A DNA stretch of 64,000 nt. Source: Aselliscus stoliczkanus (Eukaryota > Chordata > Mammalia > Chiroptera > Hipposideridae). Of this stretch, positions 46,315-57,443 are shown piece after piece. The stretch lies in the NCBI GenBank assembly GCA_033961575.1, contig CM066736.1, positions 11,751,501-11,815,500 of the forward strand. Direction: 5' to 3'. Each line of letters begins with the position of its first letter. Position 1 is the first letter of the stretch. Position numbers and translations under genes: made by a program. The notes beneath the pieces were generated by a model. That model saw nothing but the letters and a program-made list of their open reading frames with translations, had not been told where the DNA came from and made no database searches.

Positions 46315-46486
46315 TGACATTCAGGACATCAAGGGTAATACGATGACAGCTCTGATGGCCATTCCAGAAAAAGAGTTCCAAAATTACTTTGAAGGGTAGA
46401 CTAGGTGCTGGTGTCAGTGCATAGCTTCCCAGGGGGAGTACTTCAAAGGTGACCATAGTGATATTCAGCAATGAGGTATGTAGCAG

Positions 46487-47000
46487 GGTTTTTTTTTTAA
46501 AATATTTTATTGGGGAATTGGGGGAGGGGAACAGTGTTGGGGAATTGGAGAAGGGGACCGGCCAAGTTGTTCTTCAATCTTCGTTGTGGAGGGTGCCAGT
46601 CGCCATCTGGCTTCCTCTGGGCAGCTTGTGGCCTCTAAGCTCAAGATGCTGTGTTCAACCTTAGTTGTGGGTGGGCATAGCCACCATCCCATGCGGGAGT
46701 CAAACCAGCAGCCTTGTTGTTAAGAACACACGTTCTATCCACTGAGCCATCCGGGTGGCAGCTCAGCTTAAGATGCCAGCTGAGTTCAGTCTTAGTTGTG
46801 AGTGGGCATAGCCCACCATTGAACAGGCAATCTTGTTGTTATACCAGCTGAACCATCCTGCCACCTGTTGGCAGCTCAGCAACAGCTCAGCTCGGGCGTA
46901 GCATCACTGGCCCATGTGGGAATCGAACTGGCGGCCCTGTGGCTCAGAGCTTGCGCTCTTAAGCCAACTCTTAACCAACTCTTAACCACTCGGCTGGCCC
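46487..47000 (-). mobile_element. Trimeric tRNA-headed SINE (VES-like) inside mariner
   Basis: Inverted copy of about 514 bp. Read on the minus strand, it starts gggctggccgagtggtt and contains three tRNA-like heads, each with a B-box-like segment (gccagttcgattccc, ttgcctgttcaatgg, gctggtttgactccc). It ends with ccccaataaaatatt. tatgtagca lies on both sides (46477-46485 and 47001-47009), a clear target-site duplication. Confidence 0.92.
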
Positions 47001-47129
47001 TATGTAGCACTTTTTCTAGAATGAGTTCGCAAACTTAACTGTCTGACCTCATACACACCCCAAGGTGGGATATGCCTCTTGGAGCTGGCTTTTTTTTTTT
47101 CCATTTAATTCAAGCAACCCTATGAGCTT

Positions 47130-47240
47130 GTATCTCCAGTTTACAGATAAGGAAACTGAGGATAAACGAATTGTTCAAAGTCCTATAGCTAGTATTTGGT
47201 GGACTTTAGAGTCGAACCCAGATTCTTATAAAACTAAAGC
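47130..47240 (+). repeat. MIR-type fragment
   Basis: agtttacagataaggaaactg, aggataaacgaattgttc and tcgaacccagattctt. Confidence 0.8.
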
Positions 47241-47464
47241 CTTGTTATCCTCCCTACACCATACTATTTTTCTATACTATGTCTTTTTCTGAGATGAGTA
47301 GAAAAATTATTGTTTAAATCATGCAGTCCTAGAGTTGGAAAGGACCACAAGAAAATGTTGAATGCCATCTCTGCGTCTCTAAACCCTCTTGAATAGAAGA
47401 GGAGCTATCCTATCCTTAAGTGTTTCCATGGAGACAAAGACCACTGAGCACATAATGCTATTAA

Positions 47465-47600
47465 TAACAACAGCTAACATTTAGTGAGCACCTACGGTAT
47501 GGCAGGAGTCAGATTAAGTGCTTTAGACGTAGTATTTAATTTAATCTCCATAACTTCATTTCAGGCGGGGGTAGAGCTGGGGTTGGAGCTAGCAGAGTCA
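47465..47600 (+). repeat. MIR SINE fragment
   Basis: aacatttagtgagcaccta, ggcaggagtcagattaagtg and atttaatctccataac. Confidence 0.75.
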
Positions 47601-47639
47601 AACCCCAGAGCTCATCCTTAGAAATACAACAAATAAAAT

Positions 47640-48000
47640 GGAAGTTCCAAGCTGCCCTTAAGCTCCCAGCTCTGAGACATGAGAGACTAAGAGTGACAAC
47701 TTAACAAGCGTGCTGCATTAAAATCAACTAGCAAAGTCTTTGGGCCCAAATATACCTGAAACGAATACAACTTAGACCATTAAACTCTTCTTTTAGGGCC
47801 GCAGGCCAGGCCCCAGCTTAAAATCCCGCTGCTTTGGCCAAGGTGCCAAGCAATCCTTGACTAAAGCTGCTCATGATATTATTCACATAGCTGGGAATAA
47901 CTCTATTTGCTTTAGCATCCAATTCAAATAGATCAGATATAAAATTGCTTTAATTACATGCTGTCTCTAAAGGTTACGGCTCCATGATTCTTCAAGGCCA
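47640..48000. promoter_or_regulatory. Candidate conserved non-coding element
   Basis: Repeat-free stretch with tgctttaattacatgctg, gcattaaaatcaactagc and tcaaatagatcagatata. Composition resembles intronic enhancers, but this is untested. Confidence 0.3.
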
Positions 48001-48344
48001 AATTGAGTTTCTTTGTGCATATGGACATATTTTTTTTTCTCCCAAAGACAATTATAACCCACTTCCCAAGATCCAAATCTCATCATCTGGGGACTGTGAC
48101 AGCTATAGAGGTATCCAAGGAACGACTTAGCACTGGTGAGTATATAGATGAGAAGGGCCCGGATGCCATGTCATGGGGGACAAAACAAGGCAGAGGGGAG
48201 TGACAGGGACAAGAGATGCTAGGGGTGAGCAAAGATTGTGCTGCTCACTCTTGATGGAAGAGACCATTCAAAGGAGATTCTTAGGGAACCCCCTGGCATT
48301 GCGGCAAAACAAAGAGCAACGGTGAAACTACCTGCCTAGAAATA

Positions 48345-48425
48345 TTGGGTTGTCGGAAAAGTCATGACACATTTTTGCAACGAAAAACATAGAAAAAATG
48401 CATCATGACTTTCCCAACAATCCAA
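48345..48425 (+). mobile_element. 81-bp mariner MITE with TA duplications
   Basis: Left terminus ttgggttgtcggaaaagtca and the inverted right terminus tgactttcccaacaatccaa. TA at 48343-48344 and 48426-48427. Nearly the whole element is an imperfect palindrome around gaaaaacatagaaaaaat. No coding capacity. A different family from the mariner at 45951. Confidence 0.92.
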
Positions 48426-48644
48426 TAGAAACACTGCAGGACATAGAGGTCTTGGGGTCAAACCAATCTGCATAGATGTGGGGGTTTAAACTAGAGACAA
48501 AACCTTGAGCGTGGACCTCCTTTGGAGTCAGATCAGCAAACTTCCTTTCTGAACAGGAGGGGCCTCCAAGTACTCAAGTTGCCCAGTGGAGTGTGGGGGG
48601 CGAGACCGTAGGAGTTTGACAGTGGCACACCTATGTTCACACAT

Positions 48645-48810
48645 CAGCGCTGCCACTTACTAGCTATGAGACCTTGGGCACTTGAACCTCTCTGAGTCTC
48701 AGTTTTGTTTCCTATAAAAAGGGGGCCATAATATCTCCCTTGTAGGATTGTTGGGAGGATGAAGTGCGGTAATTAACTGGAAAAAGGCTCAGTTGAGTGA
48801 CATATTATTG
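48645..48810 (+). repeat. MIR SINE
   Basis: gctgccacttactagctatg, agaccttgggcacttgaac, tctgagtctcagttttg and ggattgttgggaggatgaag. Confidence 0.9.
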
Positions 48811-48902
48811 TTATTACTGTTTTTGTCATTGTCATCATCACTCTGCCTCTAGAATTAACACACCAGTGAGAACATGGCAAAACTCTCCTTGGGCTCTGAT
48901 TT

Positions 48903-49131
48903 AGAACGGTTGGCCTACCATGACCCCCAGACCAAATCCAGCCCATCACCTGCTTTTGTTAATAGAATTTGATTGGCACACAGGCACACCCATCATTTAC
49001 ATATTATCTGTGACTGCTTCTGCACTAGGACAGCAGAATTGAGTAATGGTGTTGAGTAACAGAGATATGGCTCTCAACACCGAAATAATTACTACCTGGC
49101 CCTTTAGAGAAAAAGTGTGTCAACCCCTGAT
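48903..49131 (+). mobile_element. hAT-type MITE
   Basis: ccagaccaaatccagccc, ttttgttaatagaatttgatt, gacagcagaattgagtaatg and terminal gtgtcaacccctga. Confidence 0.85.
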
Positions 49132-49189
49132 TTAGAGCTCTGTAACTCATTTCCTTGGCTGATTAGTTAGGATTTTTTTTCCTTTTCAT

Positions 49190-49272
49190 TTTTTCCCCCC
49201 AGCTTTATTGAGATATAATTGGCACATAAAATTGTAAGACATTTAAAGTATACAACATGACGATTTGATATA
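49190..49272 (-). mobile_element. L1 3' end fragment
   Basis: ctttattgagatataattgg, cacataaaattgtaagac and tacaacatgacgatttgat are the inverse of a common L1 3' end. Confidence 0.75.
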
Positions 49273-49979
49273 TGGACACATTATAAACGATTTTTTTTTC
49301 TCTGAAGCCAGAAGACTTGGATTGAAGACCCAGTTCTGCCAATTACATGGCGGGAATCCTTGGACAAATGGCCTGTATTCGCCAAGCCCAAAAGAGCAGG
49401 ACCACTGGGTGTCACCCCTCTGCCCACCTACTCCTAGCACCCTGTGGGGTGTGTTGCTTCCATGCCCATTTTACAGAAGAGAGGAGCCAGGCACAGCAGA
49501 ACCTCCAAGCAGTCCAGCCAAGACTCTAACCCCTACCAGTCTCGCCCCCACCCTGCATGCTTCTAGCCCTTGGTGTCTCCTGCAATGTCTCTGATTACAT
49601 GCCACTGCTGAAATCCCTGTCAGCGTGTGAAGGCAGAGGGCAAAGAAAATTAACTCTCTCCTCTCACGGCTTCTGTCTGGGCTAATTAATACAATTATCC
49701 ACTTGTCACTGTAACAAAGCAGAGAAAAGACCTTGAGGGTGTGTAAGTTACACACGGGTGGCGGTGCTGGTCATGGGCGAGGGGGATAGATAGAGAAAGT
49801 GCCCTCCTGGGAGTGTCTCCAGGTAGAAGCCCACCTTGGTAAGATGGTGAGCAGTGAGGACACTGAGCAAAAGGGAGCATAGCAGACAGAGGGCTGATGT
49901 ATGGGGCAGGGGCAGGAAAGTAGGCTGTGAGGGGAAGACATAGAAAAACCGCAATCAAAGTTCTCCATCACCCATTCCA

Positions 49980-50350
49980 CTGGCCCCAGACCTGGTTAAA
50001 ACATGTTTTAAATCATGAAGCCAAACTGGGAGCGCCTTCAAAATCTAGTGGGAAAATGAGAGTAGATTTATTGATTTATTTCAATGTCCCTCTCCAGAAT
50101 CATTCTCCCCTTTTTAGAAGACCATCACCTCATGTCTGAGTCCTGGCAGGTAACTTCCGAGCTGGGATCCCCTAAATCCCCCATAAATCAAAGCGTGTGG
50201 ACAGTGATAACATCATGCGAATCCTGGAGTCATCACCTGAGAGCTATTTGGGCCCCCTTGGATGGCCTCAATTAAATTTCACTGCCGGTAAAGAAAGAGA
50301 AGATAGCTGAGGCATTTAATTACATTTTATAGTGTGCCCACTGCTGAATT
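49980..50350. promoter_or_regulatory. Candidate conserved non-coding element
   Basis: Repeat-free sequence with tagatttattgatttattt, cccataaatcaaagcgtg, ctcaattaaatttcactg and ggcatttaattacatttt. Dense homeodomain-type cores; role inferred only. Confidence 0.33.
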
Positions 50351-51254
50351 TATTGAAGTGTATCAAGGATTTTTAACCTCGTAACCAAACAATGGGATGC
50401 CACACGAGTAATAATCTTTCTTGTGGGGGTGATAGATGGAGAATGCAATATGTTAACAGGAGGTTGGGTAAGCATGCCAGGGTGTGTGGGGGGACAATGG
50501 GGGCTGATGGGGGTGTGTATGACAAGAAAAGTGAGGCAGTGGGTCTCTAATTCTATAAGACCCCACCCCACAGATTACAGGGGGAGTGGCATTAGTTATC
50601 AATGTTCCTTCAATTCTAAAAATGAGACATTAGGGCATCTATCTTTCTTCCCTCTCCCTGCATCCCTACTCCAAACCTTCCCCTTGATATAATTTTATTG
50701 CTAAAGTCTGGAAAAAGGAAGGGATCATCTTGAAATGTCAAAATCAGTTTATGTAATAAGTTAATAATGAATAATAGAAAAAAGGAAATAAAATCCTAAC
50801 ATCTAGAAAATCCAGAAGAATCTCCTTAGAGTAACTGATCCATCTTGCTGTGGTTGACAAGTGCTTGGGAAATATAATCAATAAGGAAATATGTGCAGTG
50901 CTTCTGGAATTAGGTGTTTCAGGTAAATATCCTAAGGGTGGGTTTGGTGTATCCAAAAGCATTGTCTCAAGGACCTCCATTACAACATCACATATACTCA
51001 AGTGACCAAGAAAGGTCAAATGGGGAGGAAGAACGTGCTGATCCCAGGCAAAGAGGAAGAAAGGCCCTGTGCATCTGAGGAAAGAGCAGGACAGCACTAA
51101 GGGCCAATCTTGGGCTTAAATTCGCCGATGGCCCCATTACTGTCTCCGGCCCCTGCCCACCTTTCCCTGAGTCATGTTCACACCATGGATCTGCTGTTTT
51201 GCACCTCCCACCTTCAATGAAGCTGTTCTGTCTAAAACATTCTCCTACACACCC

Positions 51255-51545
51255 CACACACTACTTCTCTTAGCCTGACTCATGCCAATTCTTCTTCCAA
51301 GACCCAGTTCAGGCACGGTTCCTCCAGGAAGCCCTCCCAGAATGCACAGGGCAGACACCCCTGCCAGGCCCCCTCCCAGAGCATCCTGTGCGTATCTCTC
51401 CAAGCCACTTGCCTCATTACACAGAGAGTCTCTGCTTACATACCTAGTCTCCCCACCACCCTTGACCATGAACTCCTGGAGAATATGTGTTGCCAATTAC
51501 CCATCTTTATGTGTTCAATGTCTGAAGCAGAGTTTGGCTTAGAGA
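51255..51545 (+). mobile_element. L2 LINE 3' end
   Basis: attcttcttccaagaccc, agttcaggcacggttcctcc, aggaagccctcccagaatg and ccatgaactcctggagaa follow the L2 3' end. Confidence 0.88.
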
Positions 51546-51889
51546 TGAGAGGTGAAGGGTTTTTCTTGCTAACTCCAGCAAAAATAAGCCAGAAGCCCAA
51601 CGCTCTGAAGGGAGACTTCGGGGGACCCAGTGAGTCAGAAACCCCACTCTGCCCTGACCACCCACCCACACCTCCAGCCCAACCTCCCAGACAGAGAGCT
51701 CAGCTGAGGCAGCTGACCAAATGAGGCCCATCTATTCAAAGACGGAGCCCACCACGTCCTCTCCCATCCTTCTCCCCATGCCTGTCTGTCTGGGGCCCCA
51801 CAGTTTTCCCAGCCACCTGGGTCAGGGCCCCTGAAATGTCTTCAACTCCTCCTGAATGGGTGTCATTGACACAGTCCCTTCCAAGGGCA

Positions 51890-52110
51890 GGCTTGCAATT
51901 TATATCAATTTTCACACTCAGTCCTCTCAGCAATCCTGTCAGGGAGGCCCATATCGATCCCACTTTACAGACGGATAAACTGAGGCTCTGGAAGCTTAAA
52001 AACAGAGAAGCAGAGTGATCAAATGAATGGGGTTTGGAGTGAGACAGATCAGGGGTTTTGTCCTGGCTCTGCCCTAACTGGGCAAGTTACTCAGCTTTTC
52101 TGAGCTGCAG
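51890..52110 (+). repeat. MIR-type fragments
   Basis: cccactttacagacggataa and actgaggctctggaagc, then ggctctgccctaactggg and caagttactcagcttttctg. Probably two MIR pieces. Confidence 0.75.
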
Positions 52111-52228
52111 CAGGTTAATAATGATTACAGCTGACATGGCCGGTACTGCCCAGTTAGGAGTTCCCCAAATCATCAGCCTGCTGGAGTCATCTGATGCCTG
52201 TGCCCCTCCCTCATATTGTGCTATAATT

Positions 52229-52442
52229 CAAGTGTCAGCAAACTACAGCCTGTGATCCAAATCTGGCCCACAGCCTGTTTTTGTAAATAAAGTTTTATTG
52301 GCACATGGCCATGCCCATTGTCTGTGGCTGCTTTTGCACTGTAAGGGGAGAGTTGAGTGGCCATGACAGAGACCATATGGCCCGCAAAGCCTAAAATATT
52401 TACTATCTGGATCTCTAATTAAAAGTTTACTGACCCTTGATT
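52229..52442 (+). mobile_element. hAT-type MITE, best preserved copy
   Basis: gtgtcagcaaactacagcc, atctggcccacagcctg, gtaaataaagttttattggc, atatggcccgcaaagcc and terminal tttactgacccttga. Confidence 0.9.
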
Positions 52443-52644
52443 TAATTGAGCTGCGGTATGGCCTGGCTTTGAACATTTTAAAAGGTCTGCAGGTAACACT
52501 AATATACAGACAAGTTTGGGGTCTATTGGCCCACATGTTTTCCAACATGAGCTCATTGACTCTGTAACAACCGCGTCTGTTTCATTCCCTCCTGTGACCT
52601 CAGCAACTAGCACAGTGATGGGCAGAAACTGCCATCTCCACAAG

Positions 52645-52760
52645 TATTGAATGAATGCATGAATGAATGAATGAAAAACCCACCCTGTGAGGTAGGCACT
52701 GACCCCATTTTGCAGGTGGGAAAACTGAGGCTCAGAGGTCAGCTAAGGAAATCCTTCCAA
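52645..52760 (+). repeat. (GAAT)n followed by MIR 3' fragment
   Basis: Six or so GAAT units at 52649-52674, then gaggtaggcactgacccc, attttgcaggtgggaaaac and tgaggctcagaggtcag. Confidence 0.8.
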
Positions 52761-53439
52761 TCCTTCTGGGATTGGAACCGAGATCTCCCTGACTGTGAAG
52801 CCCCATTTGTGAGCACAATGGTCTCTCTTTTCTGAGATTCAGAAAGGAGGAGAGACCACCAGCAGAGTTGACAAGGTGCCACCTTCCAGGGAGAGAAGCC
52901 CTGAGCATGAGAAGAGGCAGGCTGGAGACCCCAAGAGGCTCGGGGGGGTCCAGCCAGTAATGTGGAGCCATCTCAGGCCACACAGAAACAAAGCCTGTCT
53001 CCCTGACCCAAAGAAAAACGCTAATTGGAAGAGGCTGGCTTGCTGCAGCCCCGGCTCAGGCTTAAATGAGGACAAAACAAGAGTTGACAGATAGAGGCCC
53101 CATGCTACCATCACCATCAATGTCCCTGTGAAGGGAGAAAAACAGCCAGCCCTGTGCTCCATCGATTTCAATTGTAAATGGTCTCATGTTGAAAGGAACC
53201 AACGGAAACAGCAGTACCAGTGACAGGCACTGGGTGGGGAAGGGTGGGGGATGCGCACACCACAGGCTGGGGTTCGCAAATCGGGCTTGACATCCGGACC
53301 CAGAAACAGGCCAAAGGAGGTGTTTGTTCAGGGACTGCATAGTCCACAATCCAGGCAACCCAGGGGCCCAAACCCTTTGCCTAAGAAGCAGGGGGCAAAG
53401 ATAGAATCAATTCACAGGCGCAGACCCGAGCCCCAATCC

Positions 53440-53590
53440 TGACTCTGTCCTTGTGCTTCTTCTGTCTTCCTCTCTTTGGACCTCCTCTGTGAAACGGGAA
53501 TGATAACCCATATGCCTAGTTTCCCTAAGAATCAAGCACTAATACATGAAACAAGTGCCTGGCACATAGTAGGTATGCAATCAAAGACAG
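53440..53590 (+). repeat. MIR-type SINE fragment
   Basis: gacctcctctgtgaaacgg, gaatgataacccatatgcc and gcctggcacatagtagg. Confidence 0.65.
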
Positions 53591-54588
53591 CTTTCCCCTT
53601 GAGTGACTCAGGTACTTGTTTGCAGATTTCCTTCACATCTCCTTCCTCTAGCCTGAGAAACAAACCTGGGAAAAAGGCTCTTTTCGGAATGAGGCCACAA
53701 GTCTTTGGAAAAACAGCGGTGAGTTATAGGGAGGGCAGAGCTGTCTAGGTCCTTCTGACCATTTATTCCCCTCCTATCATCCCGATGTACATAGTCCTTG
53801 CTTGCCTGGATGTGATGGATGGGTCTTAAGTTCCTCGCACACTACATCATCAATTACTTTCATATTTATTGCCTTGAACTGAGTTTATGGATCTTAAATC
53901 AGAGCCTTTCAGAGTTGCCTGAGCTGAAATTCTCCCCCAATGGAAATGGAGCGTTTTTTTTCAAAAATTATGCAGCCACCCTGTAGATAATGTTTGGTGG
54001 GAGTTAATTGCTCACAGAACAAAGGGCTGCTGAGAAGTTCCCCACGCAGAGTCAGTCCACAGAATTTATTGCCTGAGTGGGCTCAGTGGGAACAGACCAG
54101 GCAAGCTTGCTGTGAGAAACCCTGGTTCAACTTTAAGAAACCCTAGGCACCAGCCATCCTCAAGTCTGAACTTTAGGAAATAGATTTCCTTTCTCTCTCA
54201 GTGTCCTAACACCCAAAGTGCCATCTAAGAGGTGTCACACTGTCTGTAGTTTGCAGACAATGGTGGAGACAGCCATGTGATGGATCTCATTTCAAGGGCA
54301 AGATGGGGCGTCTATATCCCAAAACATCCCTAAGTGGGGCTAAGGGGACAGAGATGGGACAGAGGTCCTGGTCCTGATGTGGCAGCCATGAAGTTAAGGC
54401 CACTGAGACAGGGGACTTCTGTTGTACCAGGGCCATGGTTTATCAGTGACAACTGTTGTCAGTGTTGGGAGTACAGAGGAACTGCACCCCCAGAAACTTG
54501 GGAGACAAGGAAGGAAGTTGATCCTCTAAGAGTGAAACTAGCCCAAACCTAATGGATCCGAGGACAGAAAAACAACGTTAATCTAAAG

Positions 54589-54815
54589 CAGTTATTCTCA
54601 ACAGTGGTCTTTGCTGTCCCCAGGGGACATATGACAGTATCTGGAGACAGTTGGGGGGAGGGGGTGTAATGGCTGTGGGGGAGGTGCTGCTGGCATCTAG
54701 TGAATGGAGGTCAGGGACGCTGTTAAACATCCTAAAATGCACAGGATGGCCCCCCAGCACAAAGAATTATCCAGCTCCAAATGGCAATCATTTTACAGTT
54801 GAGAATTCTTACCAA
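54589..54815 (+). mobile_element. MER20 hAT element
   Basis: cagttattctcaacagtgg start, ccccaggggacatatgac, gctgctggcatctagtgaat and aacatcctaaaatgcacagg. Confidence 0.9.
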
Positions 54816-54934
54816 AAGAGCCAGAAGGGAACCCAGATCCAGAGCCTGATACAATCAGAATAAATATACAGACAGATCGAAAGAAGAGCTCAGTTGACCA
54901 TGAAATGAGAGACAGGGAGAATCACAGGGGTAGA

Positions 54935-55480
54935 AGATGGTTAGATCCTTCCAGCCTTCCAGGGGACAGGCATCCTTGACACTGGCGCCCATCTGTTCTT
55001 CTTCTAGTAAGAGCTGCCTGGTTTTCCACTGGGAAATTACCCCTCTGGCATCTCAGTCCTAGAGGTGTGGGGCATACTGAGCCTCCCTTCCAATTCTGAC
55101 CCAGGCATGGCAAGTCCAAAGCATTCCAACTCCTCAACCACTGTGATTGGATCAGGGATAGGCATGTGACCCAAGACAGGCCAATCAGAGTCCACAAAAC
55201 ACCCTGGGACTTTTTTTGTTGTTGTTCAAGATATCGTCCATTCCCCAGAGTAGCTAAGCTGGTGGGCTGCACATCTGAGCACCCAAGGGCCACCTGTGGG
55301 AACGATCTATCTGAGAAGGTAGCCGACACACTAGAAAAGCAGAACGCACAGATACAGAGAAACCAAGGGCTGATATAGCATCTGAGCCTCTAGAGCTCCT
55401 CCAGTTATGATTAAATTCTCATTTTTAAACATTAAAAGCAGTTTGAGTTGTTACACTTAGAAGCAGAAGAATGATGGCCT
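54935..55480 (-). repeat. Possible old LTR or repeat, unresolved
   Basis: ggcatgtgacccaagacagg, ccaatcagagtccacaaaac and the AT-rich end ttaaacattaaaagcag look like a degraded LTR, but I cannot assign a family or firm borders. Confidence 0.35.
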
Positions 55481-55589
55481 ACACAAGGTCGTGGAGACAG
55501 ACATAGCCAGCAGACTTCCAATATGTCCAGTCCATAATGCAATCCCACCCCCACCATGAGATGGTTAATCATCATAAATGGTGGTACCC

Positions 55590-55790
55590 GCCATGTACGG
55601 GCAACATACTAGGCACTGGTGCTAAATATTTTACAGGTATTATCTCATTTATTAGGCACAACAATCTTATGACATCTTCATTATTATCATTATTATTTAT
55701 CTCAAAATTATAGAGAAGGTACATGTAGTTCAGAGAGGTTGAACAACTTGCTTTAGGTCACACAGCTAGCAAGTGGTAGCCAGCTCTCTA
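55590..55790 (+). repeat. MIR SINE
   Basis: cgggcaacatactaggcact, attatctcatttattaggc, ggtcacacagctagcaagtg. Confidence 0.88.
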
Positions 55791-56129
55791 CCTGGGCAGT
55801 TTTCCCATACTCTCTCAGTTACCCTGCTCAGGGAAAGCAGCTTGTCCCAGCCTGAGGCCTTCAAACATTCCCCGCAACAAACGTCCCTTCTCTCTATTCC
55901 ACGTTCACCTGGAAACCTCTTAAAGAAAATCTGGCTTTCAGGGTAGGCTGGCTGCGGAGAGGAAATGGCTCATCATCTGGCCCTGGGGAACCGCAGAACC
56001 TGTGACAGCGAGTTCTCATTGTACATTGAAAAACAGACATTCCAGTTTTAGACATCCGTCCCCGAAGTATTCGGAACTGGCAAAGCAAGACCCAGATTTC
56101 TGGATTCTCAGGAAGTTTCTATGGCAGTG

Positions 56130-56550
56130 GTTCTCCCACTTGACTATTCCTAGCAGCATTCTTTATAATAGCCCCAAAGTGGAAACACCCCAAATGTCTA
56201 TCAAGTGGATGAATGGATAAACAAAATGTGCCATAGCCACAAAATGGAATATTACTCGGCCATAAAAAAGAATGAAGCACTGATTCAGAGATGAGCATGC
56301 AACATATGATGCTAAGTGAAAGAAGCCAGGCACAAAAGGCTACATACTGTATGATTCCATTTCTGTGAAATGTTCAGACTAGGTAAATCCATAGAGATGG
56401 AAAGTAGATTCAAGTAGACAGGGGCTTGAGGGAGGGGCAATAGGGTGTGACAGCCAATGGGTGTGGGGTTTCTTTTTGGGGTGATGAAAATGTTCTGGAA
56501 TTCGACAGTGGTGATAGGTAACTGTGAATATACTAAAAACCTCTGAATTT
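56130..56550 (+). mobile_element. L1 LINE 3' end fragment
   Basis: ataatagccccaaagtgg, aatgtctatcaagtggatg, aaaatggaatattactcggc, actgtatgattccatttctg and aatgttctggaattcgac are in the order of an L1 3' end. Confidence 0.92.
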
Positions 56551-56667
56551 TTTGTTTGTTTGTTTGTTTGTCTGAGGGCAGTGTCACTGGCCCTCATATG
56601 TGGGACCCAAACCGGGGCCACTGGCTTTCTAAGCCAGCACTTAACCACCGCACCACTCGGCTGGCCC
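56551..56667 (-). mobile_element. Short tRNA-derived SINE, minus
   Basis: tttgtttgtttgtttg tail, gagggcagtgtcactggc, gacccaaaccggggccac and ctcggctggccc. Flanked by acctctgaattttt and acccctgaattgtt as target-site duplication; the target is the L1 copy ending at 56550. Confidence 0.93.
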
Positions 56668-56764
56668 ACCCCTGAATTGTTTTAAAAGGGTAAATTCAGC
56701 AGCTCCGGGTGACTGGTACATGCTCAAGTTTTTTAAAATCACTTTATTTTTAAAAATTTGAGTG

Positions 56765-57105
56765 AAGGGGCAACCAGTTAGCTTAGGTGGTGAGAGTGCA
56801 GTGCTCATAACACCAAGGTTGCCAGTTCGATCCCCACATGGGCCAGTGAGCTGCGTGCTCCACAACTAGATTTGAAAGAACTACTTGGGGCTGGCCGAGT
56901 GGCAAGGTGGTTAAGCGCTGGCTTGGGACGCCAGCGGCCCCAGTTCGGATCCCACATATGAGGGCCAGTGACACTGCCCTCAAAAAAAAAAAAAAAGAAA
57001 GAAAGAAAGAAAGAACTACTTGACTTGAAGCTGAGCTGGTGGGCCCTGGAAAAACACACTGTTCCCCAACAAAAAATAAATTAAAAAATAAAGATTCCTT
57101 TAAAA
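56765..57105 (+). mobile_element. VES-like SINE interrupted by a younger SINE
   Basis: Left part: accaaggttgccagttcg, tccccacatgggccagtg and ctccacaactagatttg. Right part: acttgacttgaagctgag, gccctggaaaaacacactg and an A-rich end. One tRNA head only. The interruption is 56886-57010. Confidence 0.9.
56886..57010 (+). mobile_element. Short tRNA-derived SINE nested in a VES-like SINE
   Basis: ggggctggccgagtggcaagg, gctggcttgggacgccagc, agttcggatcccacatatg and gacactgccctc, with a tail of A then GAAA units. aagaactacttg is duplicated on both sides. The short family is therefore younger than this VES-like copy. Confidence 0.95.
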
Positions 57106-57290
57106 AGGAATGCACTTGAGCATGCATCAGAATCACTCAGTGCTTGTTAACATACAGGTTGCTGGGTTCTGCCACCGGAATCAGATTCAGTTATATCTGA
57201 AACGGGGCCTGAGAACCTGCATTTTAACGCTCTCCCAGGTGACGCAATGCTGCTGGTCCCCGCAACTCACTGTGAGAACCACTGGGTGGC
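57106..57290 (+). mobile_element. MER5-like hAT element
   Basis: gcatgcatcagaatcactc, ggttgctgggttctgcc, gagaacctgcattttaac and terminal gagaaccactggg. Confidence 0.8.
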
Positions 57291-57443
57291 GCTATGCCAC
57301 CCTCATGGGCCATAAACTGAGGAGGTACGGGAGGAACAAGACCCACACACCCTGTGACCACACCTACTCGTACGGACTTTGCACTATTGGGTCACCTACA
57401 GAAGAATTTATTTATAGAGTTGCCAGTGGCTTTCGTCGCCATG

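Larger units (their letters stand above)
45951..47051 (+). mobile_element. Mariner element, internally deleted, split by a SINE
   Basis: Left end carries cctgttaagttcgccaactt and gttacaacgatgttgctaac. Right end carries gttcgcaaacttaactgtct followed by gacctcata, near-inverted to the left end. The 5' half of the transposase is missing, so the element is defective. A composite SINE sits at 46487-47000. Exact left border uncertain by a few bases. Confidence 0.85.
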
